Shown here one piece after another: positions 21,986 through 34,300 of a stretch of 64,000 bases of DNA. How positions within the stretch are numbered: position 1 is the stretch's first letter; every line of letters starts with the position of its first letter. The stretch lies in NCBI GenBank assembly GCA_932521025.1, contig OW051468.1:3286064-3350063 (forward strand). Direction: 5' to 3'. The position numbers and the translations under genes were made by a program. Source of the stretch: Oscheius onirici. Taxonomy: Eukaryota; Nematoda; Chromadorea; Rhabditida; Rhabditidae. The notes beneath the pieces were generated by a model. The model was given only the letters and a program-made list of their open reading frames with translations. It was not told the origin of the DNA and searched no databases.

Positions 21986-23809
21986 TCACTCGAGATAAAA
22001 ACAGGGAATCTCGTCGTCATCAGTGAGAGAAGAACGAGAAGTAGAATGCGCAGAAGTAGACAATCGGCTGGTTTGAGGAACTGCAATAGTATATTTGCTA
22101 GGTAAAAATAGGAAACTAACCAGAAAAAGTTTCTTCAATCTTGACTTCACTACGGGGAGTCGTTCGATTGAGAGATTGTCGAGGAGTGGACACCGGCGAG
22201 TGCCTGAAGAGGTGTTCTAAAAGAAAAAATATTGGTTCATATCTCTTTCAAAGGATGCTACTCGCGCTTCCAGTATCTTCTTAACTATTTCTTTGTCCTT
22301 CAGGGCTCCGCGAAGACATAGCTTCTCCTCCCTTTCCTCTTTCAGAGCTGCTTCGAGAGCTGAAATTTCGTCGAGCAACTCGATATTCTCTTTCTGGTAT
22401 CTGTCATCGACAACCATCTTGGCCTCGTTCTTTTCCAGTTTAGCATGAAGTTTCAGCAGCTGGTACCTCAGATCAGCACAAATCATTATTTGGAGATAGT
22501 ATTTCTCACAGACGCCACACTCCGACGTGTCATTGTGCGGTTTCTAAAAAATTGGGTGTTACAGTGAACCACATAGTCACTTGCCGTGTATGGGACACCT
22601 CGGTTCTTCTTCTTTTGCTCTTCCAAAGCAGCTTCCAGTGCTGCAATCTTGTCAAGGTCGGATGACTTTGATCCTGTTTCATTACTGCGACGTGCCTCAG
22701 CCAGGTCTTCCCTCAGCTTCCAAATTTCCTTATACTTATTCTTGTTGATCGTTACTTGCATCTCGTATTTGGCTTTCCACTCTTCAGCCTTTTCCGACAA
22801 AAAAAGAGTTGGCAATGTTCTGGAAAGGTTGGAGCTATAAATCTTTAGGAAACGTGGGAGTGGTGAACAGAATGAGAAAGGGAACCTACCTTAAAAGTAA
22901 GATCCATCTTCAGCTTATTAGATGTCTCCGAGTCCACAGCTGAATGGCCACCTTCCTGAAAATTATAAGGCTAAATGAATTATGTATGGACAAGGGTCAC
23001 AGTCTTTCTTCAACTTACATTATTTCCAGTTCCCACAATCGCAACATCATCGGGAGACTTTGAATCAATGGCTTTTTTGAGTTCAGCTCGCAGCTTTTGA
23101 ATCTCTTGGCTCTTACTGTCCACCATATTCTCGAAATCGCTGATTTTCTTGCCCAGATTCATCTCGTTCTGACTTCGTCGATATCCTTTGTTGGTTTCAA
23201 GCTTTTCAATCAGTTTGAGGTTTCGGATTTCGAACTTCTTCAGCTGTCTCTTCAACTTTTCCATCTTCTTTTTCATCTCGGTGATCTTCTTGTTCTTCGG
23301 ATCCCTATCTTTATTGTCACTATCATCTGAACTGTTGTCAGATGGCGCCTGAAATGTAAACTCTCAGATATTTCAGGTTAAAAACGCACCTCCATCTTTA
23401 CTCTCTTCATCGCATCGACTGGATTTTCCGTCCCGAATACGAAGATCGTATCCTTGTCCGGATGTCCTAAACTTTTCAGTAAAAAAGCTCATTTCTGAAC
23501 CTACCTCTCTTCCCACTTCCACTGTCATGTCTTATGGTCTGGTACTTCTGGGCAACTCGTTGAAACTGTTCTTTGTCCGCTATCCAGTCGGGCAAGTTCA
23601 CATACTGAATTTGTCGAAGTGAGACCATTAAGAATTTTTACCTTCAGGGCATTAGCCAATGCTTCTCTTTCTTCCTGAACATCCGAGGAAATCGGATACA
23701 GCGTGTCAGTCTTGTAAAGATGCTTATTGAACTTGTATACTTCGTCTGCCGATGGAAATCCAACAGAATCGTAACGTTCCAGAAGAGCAGTGAGAAGCTG
23801 GCGAGACAT
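21986..23809 (-). CDS. Intact coiled-coil family member (shared FN-LY N-terminal domain)
   Basis: Starts at 23809 with MSRQLLTALLERYDSVGFPS. Exons: 23642-23809, 23505-23604, about 23391-23467, 23020-23347, about 22892-22958, about 22584-22792, about 22218-22540, about 22127-22217 and 21986-22085. Exon 1 (VYKFNKHLYK) and exon 2 (LPDWIADKEQFQRVAQKY) are the shared domain of genes C, C2 and 27720-30671. Long basic/acidic coiled coils follow. The tail (HSPVSTPRQSLNRTTPRSEV, then KIEE) resembles the tail of the 27720-30671 gene, and the end is acidic. No known domain. A filamentous scaffold role is inference only. One splice near 22800 was not resolved. Confidence 0.75.
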
Positions 23810-24113
23810 CGTTCGAAATGAATGATTGGTTAGTCAAAAATGACGCAAAAACTATGGATAAAAGCTATCAAAAAGGGCGCGCTTCTCCCCTCTGCTTCGT
23901 CGACAAGCTGTCCATAGAAGACACTAAGCTAGTTGATATTCGACTGGCGAAACGTCTGATGGCATTGTTATTACTTTCTATTCGAAATACAAACGTACAG
24001 AAGATTTTGACAAGAACGAGTGCGTGTATTACTAACAGACAAGAGACTGAAACGGGGGGCGCCAAGAATGTTTTGGGGCTCACCGATTTTGGGGTTAACA
24101 CAATCAGAATTAA

Positions 24114-24152
24114 AACAAGATAACACAATGTAATAGTTTCAGTCCAGATTTA
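24114..24152 (+). repeat. 39-bp dispersed repeat, plus copy
   Basis: Perfect match to the reverse complement of 27232-27270. It lies next to an R1-like 3' end (CTTTAGCCCTGGAAG at about 24210), so it may be internal R1 sequence. Confidence 0.7.
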
Positions 24153-24988
24153 CACAAGGAGTTTTCATGTTACCAACATTTTGAGCCCAAAGTGATAGGA
24201 GAAGACCAAGAATCTTTAGCCCTGGAAGTGCGGAGCTATCCTTGTAATGATAAACTCTTACAAAAGGAAAAATACATGGAAGGCTGAAGCTTCGAAAGGT
24301 AAAAAAAAAGAAAGGTAAAAAACACTAGACTGATAGTTGTATATCTGTGGAGAGACGGCTCCTCATGGCTCCGAGCATAAACTATCTCCTGTATTAGAGT
24401 TACAATCTTATTGTTTGCTCTGGCTCGAGAAAATAAGTCTTTTGCGCAATCGGACCGATCCTCCCGCCTTTTGAATCGATCTTCGTTTGACAATTAGAGC
24501 AAAAAAGGCAAGTCAGATTAATTTTTGTGCTCCTCAGATAACTTTACGCATAATCACTCTATTTACTCGTTGATAGTTTTGCTCTGTCCCCTTCTTACCA
24601 CCTACCCCTCATTTTCATCAACTTTGATTAGTACTTTTTGCAAGGCTCCCTGGGAACGAGAAAAGAAAGAGAGGCGGCTCTTTATTCGGACGAGAATTAC
24701 CGCCCTCAGACTGATTACTTTTCCAGTTTACCTTCGTTTTCAAATCTTTTGACGCATTTTCTCTGATCTATTCGGTTGACGTCAATCTCCGGTACTGAGC
24801 CGAACAGTAATTATGATCTTTCCAACGGTTTCACAAGTTGTTCTATATAAAGAATTTTATACAAATGTCTGAGACCAAAACCATGCAGTTCAGTCTTTTT
24901 GTTCCAGTTTATCGAAAACCTCGGTCGCATACTATCTGTGTGCTGCTTGTCTGCACTCTGTATACGAGAACCTCTTTTGTTTCCGGAT

Positions 24989-25178
24989 CAGGGATTTGCG
25001 AAAGTACCGTATACTCGAAAGTCGAAAGCCGCCATGGCAGCGCACCAACTTTTAATCATTGGTGTCGATACGCAGCTGATTTTCAAATCCTCTTGAGTAT
25101 CGACGTCTATGGCTAAGAGTTGGCGCGCTATTTTGTAGCAATCGACTTTCGAGTATACGGTACTTTCGCACACCCCTG
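24989..25178. mobile_element. hAT-type MITE with 8-bp target duplication
   Basis: The 190-bp element has terminal inverted repeats of about 37 bp with two mismatches (CAGGGATTTGCGAAAGTACC at one end, CAGGGGTGTGCGAAAGTACC at the other). It is flanked by TTCCGGAT on both sides (24981-24988 and 25179-25186). CAGGG ends and an 8-bp duplication are the hAT signature. Inner halves are also imperfectly inverted, so the whole can fold. No coding capacity. A fragment of similar sequence (TTTTGTAGCAATCGAC) recurs near 25432. Confidence 0.85.
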
Positions 25179-25186
25179 TTCCGGAT

Positions 25187-26339
25187 GCAGACAGTTCTCA
25201 CACCTGTCACTCATCCTCCTCTTCGCAAAAAAAACTTTTGTCATCCACTCCCTCGGCTGACTCATTGTCAGTTCTCTCCATTCTGTTTACACCCGTATAG
25301 TCTTTTTCATTGACCATCTCTCTCCCTCGACATTCTTTCCATGAAAAGGTTTACATCCGGCCAATCTTCCCCCTTTATTGACTCTTGACATTTCCCCACT
25401 CAGTCCTAATCCCCGGAATCGTGTTATAGTATTTTGTAGCAATCGACCTTTCTCGCGTGGTGATAATTACGGAAGGCGAGTGATATATGCGGCATCTTCG
25501 AGAATTTCAATTTCCTCGAGCCATTTTCGTCACATGAAGCCCTTTTTTGCTCTGTTCTGTCTAATGGAAAGCTCTTAATCTTGTCCGCTCTCTATTTGAA
25601 TCGAAGAGTGGTTCGATGTTTCTCTGTTCGTCCATCGGTTGTCATTTGCCGTCTGAAAATGTTTATGAAAGAATCATAGAGTCAAATGCGTCAATGTGAT
25701 TGAGTCCCACATAAAGCTTCCAAACAAAAAAGATATTTTGAAGTCTAATAAAGTTGTTCAAAAGTGCAACTTCCGCAAAGTGCGAGAGTGCCAGGCTGTG
25801 AACTTTTTGCTCTACCATTTACGAACAAGCTCGTTATATTGTTGACTGATTTGATAGAGAACCCGATGTTTTCTTTTAAATCTGGTCTTCCCCTCTCATT
25901 TTTCTCTTCCACCCGTATTGGCAAAGAGAATAGAAAACAAGCCCCTCCATTTTGTCTCGCCAATATGACAGGTGATGCTCGCTTTTTGTATTCTTCTCCT
26001 CTTTTAAGATCTAATTTTCATTAATTTTAATCTTGGGCGGTTATACTAGACACGTTGTCTGATTGACCTACATGCAACATGGGTGTTTTTGTAGTCAGTG
26101 GACTTTTGAGAGAAAGAGGGGCGGAATCAATTCACACTTTTTAAGAGAACTTGTTTTGGAACAAAGCAAAATTTGAATGCAACCTCAATGCCAGTTCTTT
26201 TCCTCTATCTTTTGTACTCTGAATATTAATTCTACCATTGCAACAAATGCAGTTCCGTCCATCGATTAATAGTCCCCATTCTCCCCTTTTCATTTCCATT
26301 AATCCCTTTCTTTCCTTCAAACGAATCAAGACATTTCAG
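25187..26339. other. Intergenic, no gene recognised
   Basis: It is C/T-rich in its first third and otherwise AT-rich. Open frames here look random. The last 150 bp should contain the promoter and outron of the 26340 gene. Confidence 0.4.
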
Positions 26340-26786
26340 ATGGTCAAGGCTCCCGAAACTCGCACTCCCAGTCCCGAGGAAGCAGCAGAGGTGGAGATTG
26401 CCCCACCCAATCGGGAGATCCATCCATACCGGGTCTTCCACAATTTTGTGGTCCACGATCCCCTTCCTCCGCTCGACACGATGGCCATGATGCCGCGATT
26501 CCCTGCCATCTCGGAAGCTCTGGTCTATCCTATCGGCCACCAGCCGGCGATCCCCAGTCCCGTAAGTTACTTGTTTTTAACAAGTTTAAAGATCAAAGTT
26601 TAGATACAGCTCCTTCTCAACAAGGCCCAGTACACAAGGGCCGAGGTCTGCGCCATAATCGCCGACTGTGGACGGATAACCTTCACAGTCCCTTGCAGCA
26701 ACTGTCGAGAGCAGAAGCACGCCGTCTATCATTGTGGATCGAGAACGGTCCAGTGTATCAGCTGCCGAACGCACTATTCTGTTTGA
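26340..26786 (+). CDS. Small Cys-containing protein, 134 aa
   Basis: Exons 26340-26561 and 26604-26786; frame exact. TTTCAG directly abuts the ATG, as for trans-splicing. The N-terminal half is Pro-rich with little predicted structure. The C-terminal half has six Cys and one His, including CSNC and CISC pairs (PCSNCREQKHAVYHCGSR), so it may bind zinc in a ribbon-like fold. Not recognised. LITAF-like was considered, but the spacing and missing hydrophobic insert do not fit. Confidence 0.75.
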
Positions 26787-26836
26787 ATCCTTTTTCAGAT
26801 AAAGTCACAATAATCTTCTCTTGTCTAAAATTTTCG

Positions 26837-27135
26837 GGTTCACATGTGTTGTAGTCTTTTCTTCTTGGAACTGACGATCAACCATTCGATAGAGATCAAA
26901 AGAAGATAATATGAATAGGAGCCGATGAAGAAAACATTTTCTGCTTCATGAAATTTGGGAGGCATTTTGAAGAAAAAGTGAATGGTCAAAGAAGATAGCT
27001 CAAATGTAAACCAGCAGATGAACGAAGTGTACAGTCGAATGGCGGCCCTGAAAATACAAACAGATGTCTGACCGAACGAAAACCCGTTGGAGAGATGACT
27101 GTGTAGCACATTTTGGCTTAGCTGGTCCAGGACTG
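26837..27135 (-). CDS. Possible C-terminal part of a membrane protein
   Basis: An open frame with two hydrophobic stretches (AIRLYTSFICWFTFELSSL and SYSYYLLLISIEWLIV), ending in a basic tail (SKKKRLQHM) before TGA. A TTTGCAG acceptor sits at its 5' side, but no convincing upstream exons were found in 27140-27700, which is repeat-like. It could be a gene fragment. Confidence 0.4.
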
Positions 27136-27231
27136 CAAAAAAAGAGCCCAGAGACACGGAGAAGAAGGGCACGTCCCGGGTGAAGTAAAGTCCCAAAAGG
27201 TAGGGGGATGGTAGAGAAAAAAAATCTGGAC

Positions 27232-27270
27232 TAAATCTGGACTGAAACTATTACATTGTGTTATCTTGTT
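27232..27270 (-). repeat. 39-bp dispersed repeat, minus copy
   Basis: Reverse complement of 24114-24152. The next 250 bp include another R1-like 3' motif (TTTTAGTCCTGGTGAAAG near 27497). Confidence 0.7.
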
Positions 27271-27719
27271 GGCGCGTAGAGACTGGTGCGCAATGTCTAG
27301 GAAAGACACTCTGTCCGAATGTCGAGGAAAAAAGACCATTGATGACCATCTTGGACGAATTAGAAATCCCGTCTTTCCGTGTAGAGTGAAGATATATATG
27401 AATTTCTGCTCCAAAAAGAGTCTCTTGATCAGCTATAATAAAACGAGACAACGACGGAATTTCGCTGGGAAGGGCAATAGCTGAGGGGACTAATTTTAGT
27501 CCTGGTGAAAGTATTTCTAGATTCTGGACTGTTCAACTAGAACACCAAGGAAAACTTTACGCTTTCTGCACATCAAGTCGCGAAGCGAAGCTTTCTTTTC
27601 AAACTTTATCGGCTTTTAGGATCGGTCAGATTCTTTCAAAAATCAGTTGTTTTCCCATCTAACAATTATCGATTTTTGCTTTTCCCAACTATCCGATTAT
27701 TTCTCCAGTTCCTTTTCAG

Positions 27720-30671
27720 ATGTCAAGCAAGATCACAAGCAGTTCATCACTCATTGCTCTTCTTGAAGACATTTTAAACCATTACGACAAGTATGGTTTC
27801 CCATCCCCGCCCAGTGTCTGTGATTTCAATCGACAACTTTACAAGAAGCATGGATACGGTATCCCATTGAATGTCCAAATGATCAGTGCAAGGAGAATGC
27901 TCGTCGAAGCATTAAAGGTTTGAATATTTGATTTTTGAGAACTGTGAATGAATTTCAGAATAAAAAAGTTCCACACTGGATGAAGATATCAGCACTTATG
28001 TCACCACTTATCGAGACTTTCCACCGAGTGGCAAACAAGTTTGAGATGAGTCAACAGAAGGGAAAAAGAAGTGAGTTCAGATTTTAAAATGATCTTAACA
28101 ATTTCCAGAGAGCCCTTCCGACGAGGATTCGCCGGCGATTATTGGATACTTCGATGTGGAGCCCTTACGAGGAGAGGACCAGCCGAAGAAAAGACTCGAG
28201 AAGGAAAGAGTACCAAAGCTTGTAATAGGAGCAAAACAAATTCAGAGAAACAACTGTTTTAGGTACTGAATGTCGACCCTAAACAAAACAGGGATAGTGC
28301 TTTTGAGAGTGGTAACAGGACTGTAGTTGCTCCACCAAGTAAACTGCTTCAAGCCTCAACAGGGGAACAAAGTAATCAAGAAGAAAGAAGAATAGTAAGT
28401 TTTAGCCGTTATTTTGTTATTCGACTCTTCCAGATAGTCGGAAATGTCCCTAACCGTCTCGCGAAAGTACCGGAGAAACGAGCAGAGCTTGTAAAGCCAA
28501 GAGCTCCGATACTCGTGAGAACCTTGGAAATATAATAGCAAAAATTTCGTGTTTCAGGACCAACAACAAGGCAACGGTAGAATCGAATCAGCCCAGAAAC
28601 CTGCTCCAATCAAATCTTCGGAAGAAATAAGAGTAGTTCAAACATATTTTGCATGATCATGTTTTGTTTAAGAGCCTGCTGTTAGTTCAAGCAAGCGACC
28701 AAACTCAGAAACATATCCCAACAGAGAGGCAATCCTCGCTACAAGGAGCAAGAGTTGAAAGACTACTAGTAGTAAGAACGCAAAAAAAAAACTTAAAAAT
28801 TAGTGTTTTAAGCCAATGAAGCACCTCCCAGAGAAAGCCTTGGCTTCAACACACTCACAAACAGTGAGTTACAGAGAATTTTTAATTTTTGACCTGTTTT
28901 CAGAATACATTGTCAGGCGTCCTCACACAGAACAACGAACCAAGTGTTCTTGAACTCGAGAAGAAAATCCGTCTTCAGCAAAATCAGATCCAGGGACAGA
29001 CTATGAAGTTATATGCCGAAAAGAAGAGACTCCAGGAGAGGGAGAAGACAATCGGTCAGCTGAGAACAGAAGTTGAGCAGTGGAAGGCGCAGATATCACA
29101 GAAAGACGCAGAGATGGATCGATGGAAGAATAGTTTTCTAGAAATTGATAGGTCCCATCGCGAATCTGTGGAACTCGTATCTCAGCTGCACAACAAGCTG
29201 TCTTTGAAAGATGTCATCATTGAGGACAAGATTAGACATTACAAAACTGAAAAACTTCGAAGCAAAGAACTGGAGAAGAATCTCGAACAATTGAAAGGAG
29301 AGCTCGTGGAATCAAAATCAGAGATCCAGAAAAAGACAGAAGAACACGAAAAGGATCAGTCCAGAATCGAGGAGCTGATGAAACAGGCGAAGGAATTCGG
29401 CGTACAATTGAAGAAGAGAAAGCTGGACGAGACTATTCAGTTGGAGGAAAAAATACGAAAACTGGTGGCTGACAAGAAAGAGACGACGTCTCTGGTGCAG
29501 AAGAAGATTCAAAAGAGTCAATCTGAAAAGTCTAGAGCAAATGAACTGAGAAGTAAGCTGAAAGAGGCTGAAGGACGAGTCAAGGAGCTGGAAGAAAAGG
29601 TGAGTCACAATTTTATCTCTAGCGATTCAAACTTCAAAAAAGAACAGAAGTTTTTTTTTCTTGAACTAGATCTTGTCCAGAAAGTCTTCCTTATGATTTA
29701 TAAGTAGTATCAATTTCAGGTAGCCTACTTCACAGCAAAGAATAATCAGTTAAATGACACTGTTCTGGCTATGAATAATCACGAAATTCACAAGAAGGAA
29801 AAGATAAAGAGTCTGGAGAAAGAATTGGCAGCTAAGAACAAGATTGTCGAGGAGTTGACTTCCAGTTCTGAAGAGTCCAAGGCAAGAATTTATGTTCTAG
29901 AAGAGACCGCAAGGAGAAAAGAAACAGAAGAAAAGTTCTTGATCAAGAATCTGTCTGAAGCAGTTGACTGCCTCGCAAAGGCAAATCAGATCAGCCAGGA
30001 ACTGAGAGCTGAACTGGAAAAGGGAGCCGAAACGGAGAGAAATCTTCGAGCAGAGTTGGGTACTCGAAGGGAGCAGTCAAAGACAACTGTAGAGGAGAAA
30101 GAAGTCCAAACGGAACAAGGAAATGACCAGAACGTTCTTTCAAAAGAATTGGATGAGAGGGAGCACGAGATCACATCCTTGAAAGAGGAACTGGAAAAGT
30201 CTCGTAGTGAGGCAAACGGTAAGTTTCTTTTTATTTTTTCTGTTAAATGGGAGTCTGCAGTGTTTAAAAAACTTAGGGAACTAAATATTTAGGGAACTGA
30301 TTATTTCGGTTTCAGAAAGCATTACCGACCTGAAGAGTAAGGTCACAAGCCTACAGTTGGTCATCAAGAACAAGACTATCGCTCCAGAAATGCAGTTAAT
30401 GACCAAAATTTCCGAGCTAGAAAAGGAACTTCTCGAAATGGAGGAGTCTCTTCAGACAAGCCAGGAGACTATCGAAATCTATAAGCAGACCGCTAGAAAT
30501 CAGGAAGATGTGATCAATAGACTGCAGATGAATGGTTAGTTTTGTTGCAGAGATTTCTCGAAATAAGCACTTTCAGGACACCATCCGTCTCTTCCCAATA
30601 CTCCTGTGGTGTGCCCTCGCAATAGTAGCAGAAGACAAACGATCATTCCCATCAAGATGGAAATTGAATAA
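27720..30671 (+). CDS. Gene D1: coiled-coil family member with shared N-terminal domain
   Basis: TTTTCAG abuts the ATG at 27720. Exon 1 (27720-27917) has YDKYGFPSPPSVCDFNRQLY and exon 2 (27959-28070) has VPHWMKISALMSP, the family domain with its phase-0 intron. Several short disordered exons follow (28112-28870), then long coiled coils at 28904-29600, 29720-30220 and 30316-30534. The last exon (about 30577-30671) encodes HHPSLPNTPVVCPRNSSRR and ends IKMEIE before TAA, resembling the tail of the 21986-23809 gene (HSPVSTP, KIEE). The protein is probably near 800 aa. No motor, membrane or catalytic domain. An alternative is that 31316-35663 is a continuation by alternative splicing, since phases are compatible. 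Confidence 0.75.
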
Positions 30672-31307
30672 TAGACAACATGATGTGTGCAATAATAAAG
30701 ATTGTTCTGCATATGTTTCCATTTGAACGGTGGGGGTATGAGTGCGTTTAGTTGACGGTTTCGATTCAGAAACTATTAAACTGTCTCGAGGCCATTCTTT
30801 GTTCCTACACATTTCAAATGTAAAATTCTTGGGTTCGAAATTGGATCATTTAAATGTTCAGCTTTCTAACTTTGTGAATGACTTCAAGAACTCATTGGAA
30901 GAAATTGCTCGAGAGTGCAACGTAAAACTGTTTATTGACCCAGTCATCGCTTTGCTGTCATCATCGTCGTTTTCCCAAAACTAACGACAATTTATTTCTC
31001 TCACCACTGGAAAAATCATCCTCTCGATTCCCTCTGCATGCACTCATAATTGTCCATCTGTCTTCATAGTTTTTGAAGCAAACTCGTTTTTGAGCTGCAT
31101 AATTGACAAAGCGGTCTTGTTGGCTGCAAACCAAGAGAAGCATCTTCAGATTGATTCTCGCTTCCCAATCAGGAAATCGATCGCACGAAAGCGAGAATAC
31201 TGATTATCAACAGTTTTTTTTTGTTCATTCGACGCGCTGCTCTTTTTTTCCAATGGCCAACAATGGTGACTCTTTCTCCTTTTTTTTCACTAACTTTACT
31301 CCTTCAG
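30672..31307. other. Gap between D1 and D2, or a long intron
   Basis: Ends in a strong pyrimidine tract and CCTTCAG at 31307, eight bases before an ATG. One open frame of about 80 codons (30742-30984) was seen but fits no splice pattern. Confidence 0.4.
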
Positions 31308-31315
31308 ACATTAGT

Positions 31316-34300
31316 ATGGACATTGGGAATGTGAGCTGTCCACATCAGCAGATCCAAAACGCTATTGTGAGTTCTGTAATCGTTTACCAACTTATAATAG
31401 TTTAGACCGACTTGGAATGCGTGATCAAAAAGAAAAACGACGAAATCCGAAATCTGAAGGAGGAAATCTTGGATCAAGAGAACAAGCTGTCATTGAGACT
31501 GACTTTCATGATCCAGAAGGACGGTCAGATTCTCAACTTGAACAAGATTTTGGAGAAGAAGAACGAAGAGATCAAGAATGTTGAGTACACTGTTCTAGAG
31601 AAAGAATTGAAGATTTTGAGTCTGGAGCAGACAATGAAAAAGAAAGAGCAGATTTTGGAGGGATTGAAAGAGAACAGTCAGAGCACGATCAAGAAGAACA
31701 TTGGTCAGTTTCATTATTTCTACACAAGTTTGAACTAACTTATTTAGCGCATTTTACTGAAGCGGATACGAATTTATTGCGCCTGTTTGATTCTAAATTA
31801 CTTGGCTGAGTATTCAATGTTTATCACTAAGGGTCCTGAAAAGACACTACCGAACGAAAACAAAGACCCAATTCCCAAGTTTGAAATTCCAGATCTCCAA
31901 GAGCGTCTCCGAAAAAAGGATGCCGAAGTGATACAGGCTGCCAAAGAAGGTTTCGCGCTACATGAGAAGACTGTACAGGAGCATTCGTCCAAAGTCAAAG
32001 AGGCCGAGAAGGAAGTTGAGAGATTAAAGTTGGCTCTGAAAGAAAAAGATGACAGGAACCAAGCCCTTTCTGAGAAAATGAAGGATCTTCCTGAATTTTC
32101 TGAAATGAAGGACAAGTTCTCAACCTTGGAAGACGAGTTGATGAAGAGGAACAAAGAGATGGAACAAATGGTGAGTTTGTTGTTTTCCCTTTTTTTGGAC
32201 GGGAAAGACTATGGGATCAAACTATTCGCGGACACCAAAAGAAAAAATCCAAACATCCGGCGAGATGGCCGAGTGGTCTAAGGCGCTGGTTTAAGGCACC
32301 AGTCTCTTCGGGGGCGTGGGTTCGAATCCCACTCTCGTCAGCTCTTTTGTTATTTATTTTTTAAAACGGTTTTGCTCGAACACGATATTTAAATTCTTTG
32401 AGTATTTTGCTAGACCTTGTCAAGCTTTGGTCCAAAACCAGTTATTCATCCAGGAATACCAAATCTATTGAACAGCTGATAAGACTGACAGCTGTCAATT
32501 TATCCCACTCTATTGACAACGACATATGTTTTAGCACGAACATGTCCGTTGTGGTCTAGTGGTTAGGATTTATGGCTCTCACCCATAAGGCCCGGGTTCG
32601 ATTCCCGGCAACGGAAGATATTTTTGCCCTTTTCTCATTCATTTCATTTTGCAGGCTCAAATGTACCGACGTGAATTGCAATCCAAGACTGCCCAGCTCA
32701 AGGACATGAAGGCCTCGCAGAAGTTGACTCTTGAAGTTGTCGAATCGTTGAAGAGACAACTGCGCGATCCAAGACTGAATGGTACGAACAAGTTTATCAA
32801 AGAGATTTGTGCTCTGGAATCGGTACAGACGAGAAAAATTGAAAGGATCAAAGAACTGGAAGTGGCTCTGAAAAAATCTGACTGCACAGTGAAGAAGCTG
32901 AACGAGACTAATTCTATCTTAGTTGAGAAGGAGGGGCAGCGGAAGATGGCCACGACTGCGCTCAAGAAAATGGACAAACTTCTAGCCGATTCCGAGACGA
33001 GTCTTAGTGATTTGGTGAAGAAAGTCGAAGAGCTGGAAAAGGAGAAGCAGACTGCATTTCTTGAGAATGATAAGCTGGCTATGGATTTGCAGAAGAGTCT
33101 GGCGGAAAAAGAAGAACAGATCGTCAGTCTACAGAAGAGTCTCGAGGAGGAGAAGCAAGCCTTACAGTATCTCAATGAGCAGCTGACTACTCTTCAGACT
33201 GAGAAGTCTAACCTAGCAAAGGAGAACGAACTTCAGAAAGAACAATTCAAGCAGCATTTGAAGGCTGAACGGGAGAGGATGGCTCAGCAGGTCGAAGAAA
33301 AAGAGATGCTTCTCAATGTGCAGAAGGTCGAGAGAGATTTCGAGGTCAAGACTCTTCAGACCAAGATCTATAGCCTTGAAGCCTCATTGAAGAGTCAACT
33401 TGGTAAGGAGGATCAAGGTCTTACACTGATTCATTTGCAGAAATTCTGGAGGAGACAGTCAGGAAGGCGGAACAGACTTCTTTCATGAAGAAGGACCTCA
33501 ATGAGACGATCGTCAGTCTTGAACAGACTCTCGACGATAAGGAACAGACTTGGAAGAATCTGAGGGATTCTTCCGAACTGGAGTTCGAGACTCTACAGGC
33601 CAAGATTCGGATTCTTAAGACCGGAATGGAAGATCAACACGGTAAGAGTTAGAAACTTTAAATTTACTTTGCTATTGCAGTTCTTGCTGTTCTTGAACAA
33701 ATCCTGGAAGAAACTGTCAGACAGATGGAGCAGACAGAAGCGGCACTTGTAAAGAAGGGTCATGATGAGACGGTCGTTAGACTCGAAAAGAGCCTTAAGG
33801 AGAAGAAACAGTCTATCGAGAATCTGACTGATAATTTGGCTGCTAGTCTACAAAAAACTGACAGCCGCATTCGTGAGATACAAGACAAGCAATCAAAACT
33901 CGATTCTCAAAAAATCCAGGAGAAGCTACCGCTTGATCAGATGGATTCTAGCGGACTGGAAGTCAAAAGTCTCAAGGCTAAGATCACTGATCTGGAGGAT
34001 CAACTAGAGAAAGAACGAGGTGAGGAACAAGAATTTGAAGCTTGATAATTAGTCTGGTTCAGCCTCTGCATTGGAGCAAAGAACGAAACAGGAAGCGGCC
34101 TCGTTAGCAAAAAAGAGCCTCGATGAGACGGTTGCCAGACTCGAAAACAGTCTCAAGGAGAAAGAACAGACGTTCCAGGGTCTTACTGGCCAATTTGCTA
34201 CCCTCCGAGAAGAAACTGGAAGACACACTTGGGAGATGGACGCTAAGCAGACTGAACTCGATGATCTGAAGTCGAAAATTGTGGAAATTAAATCCAGTCT

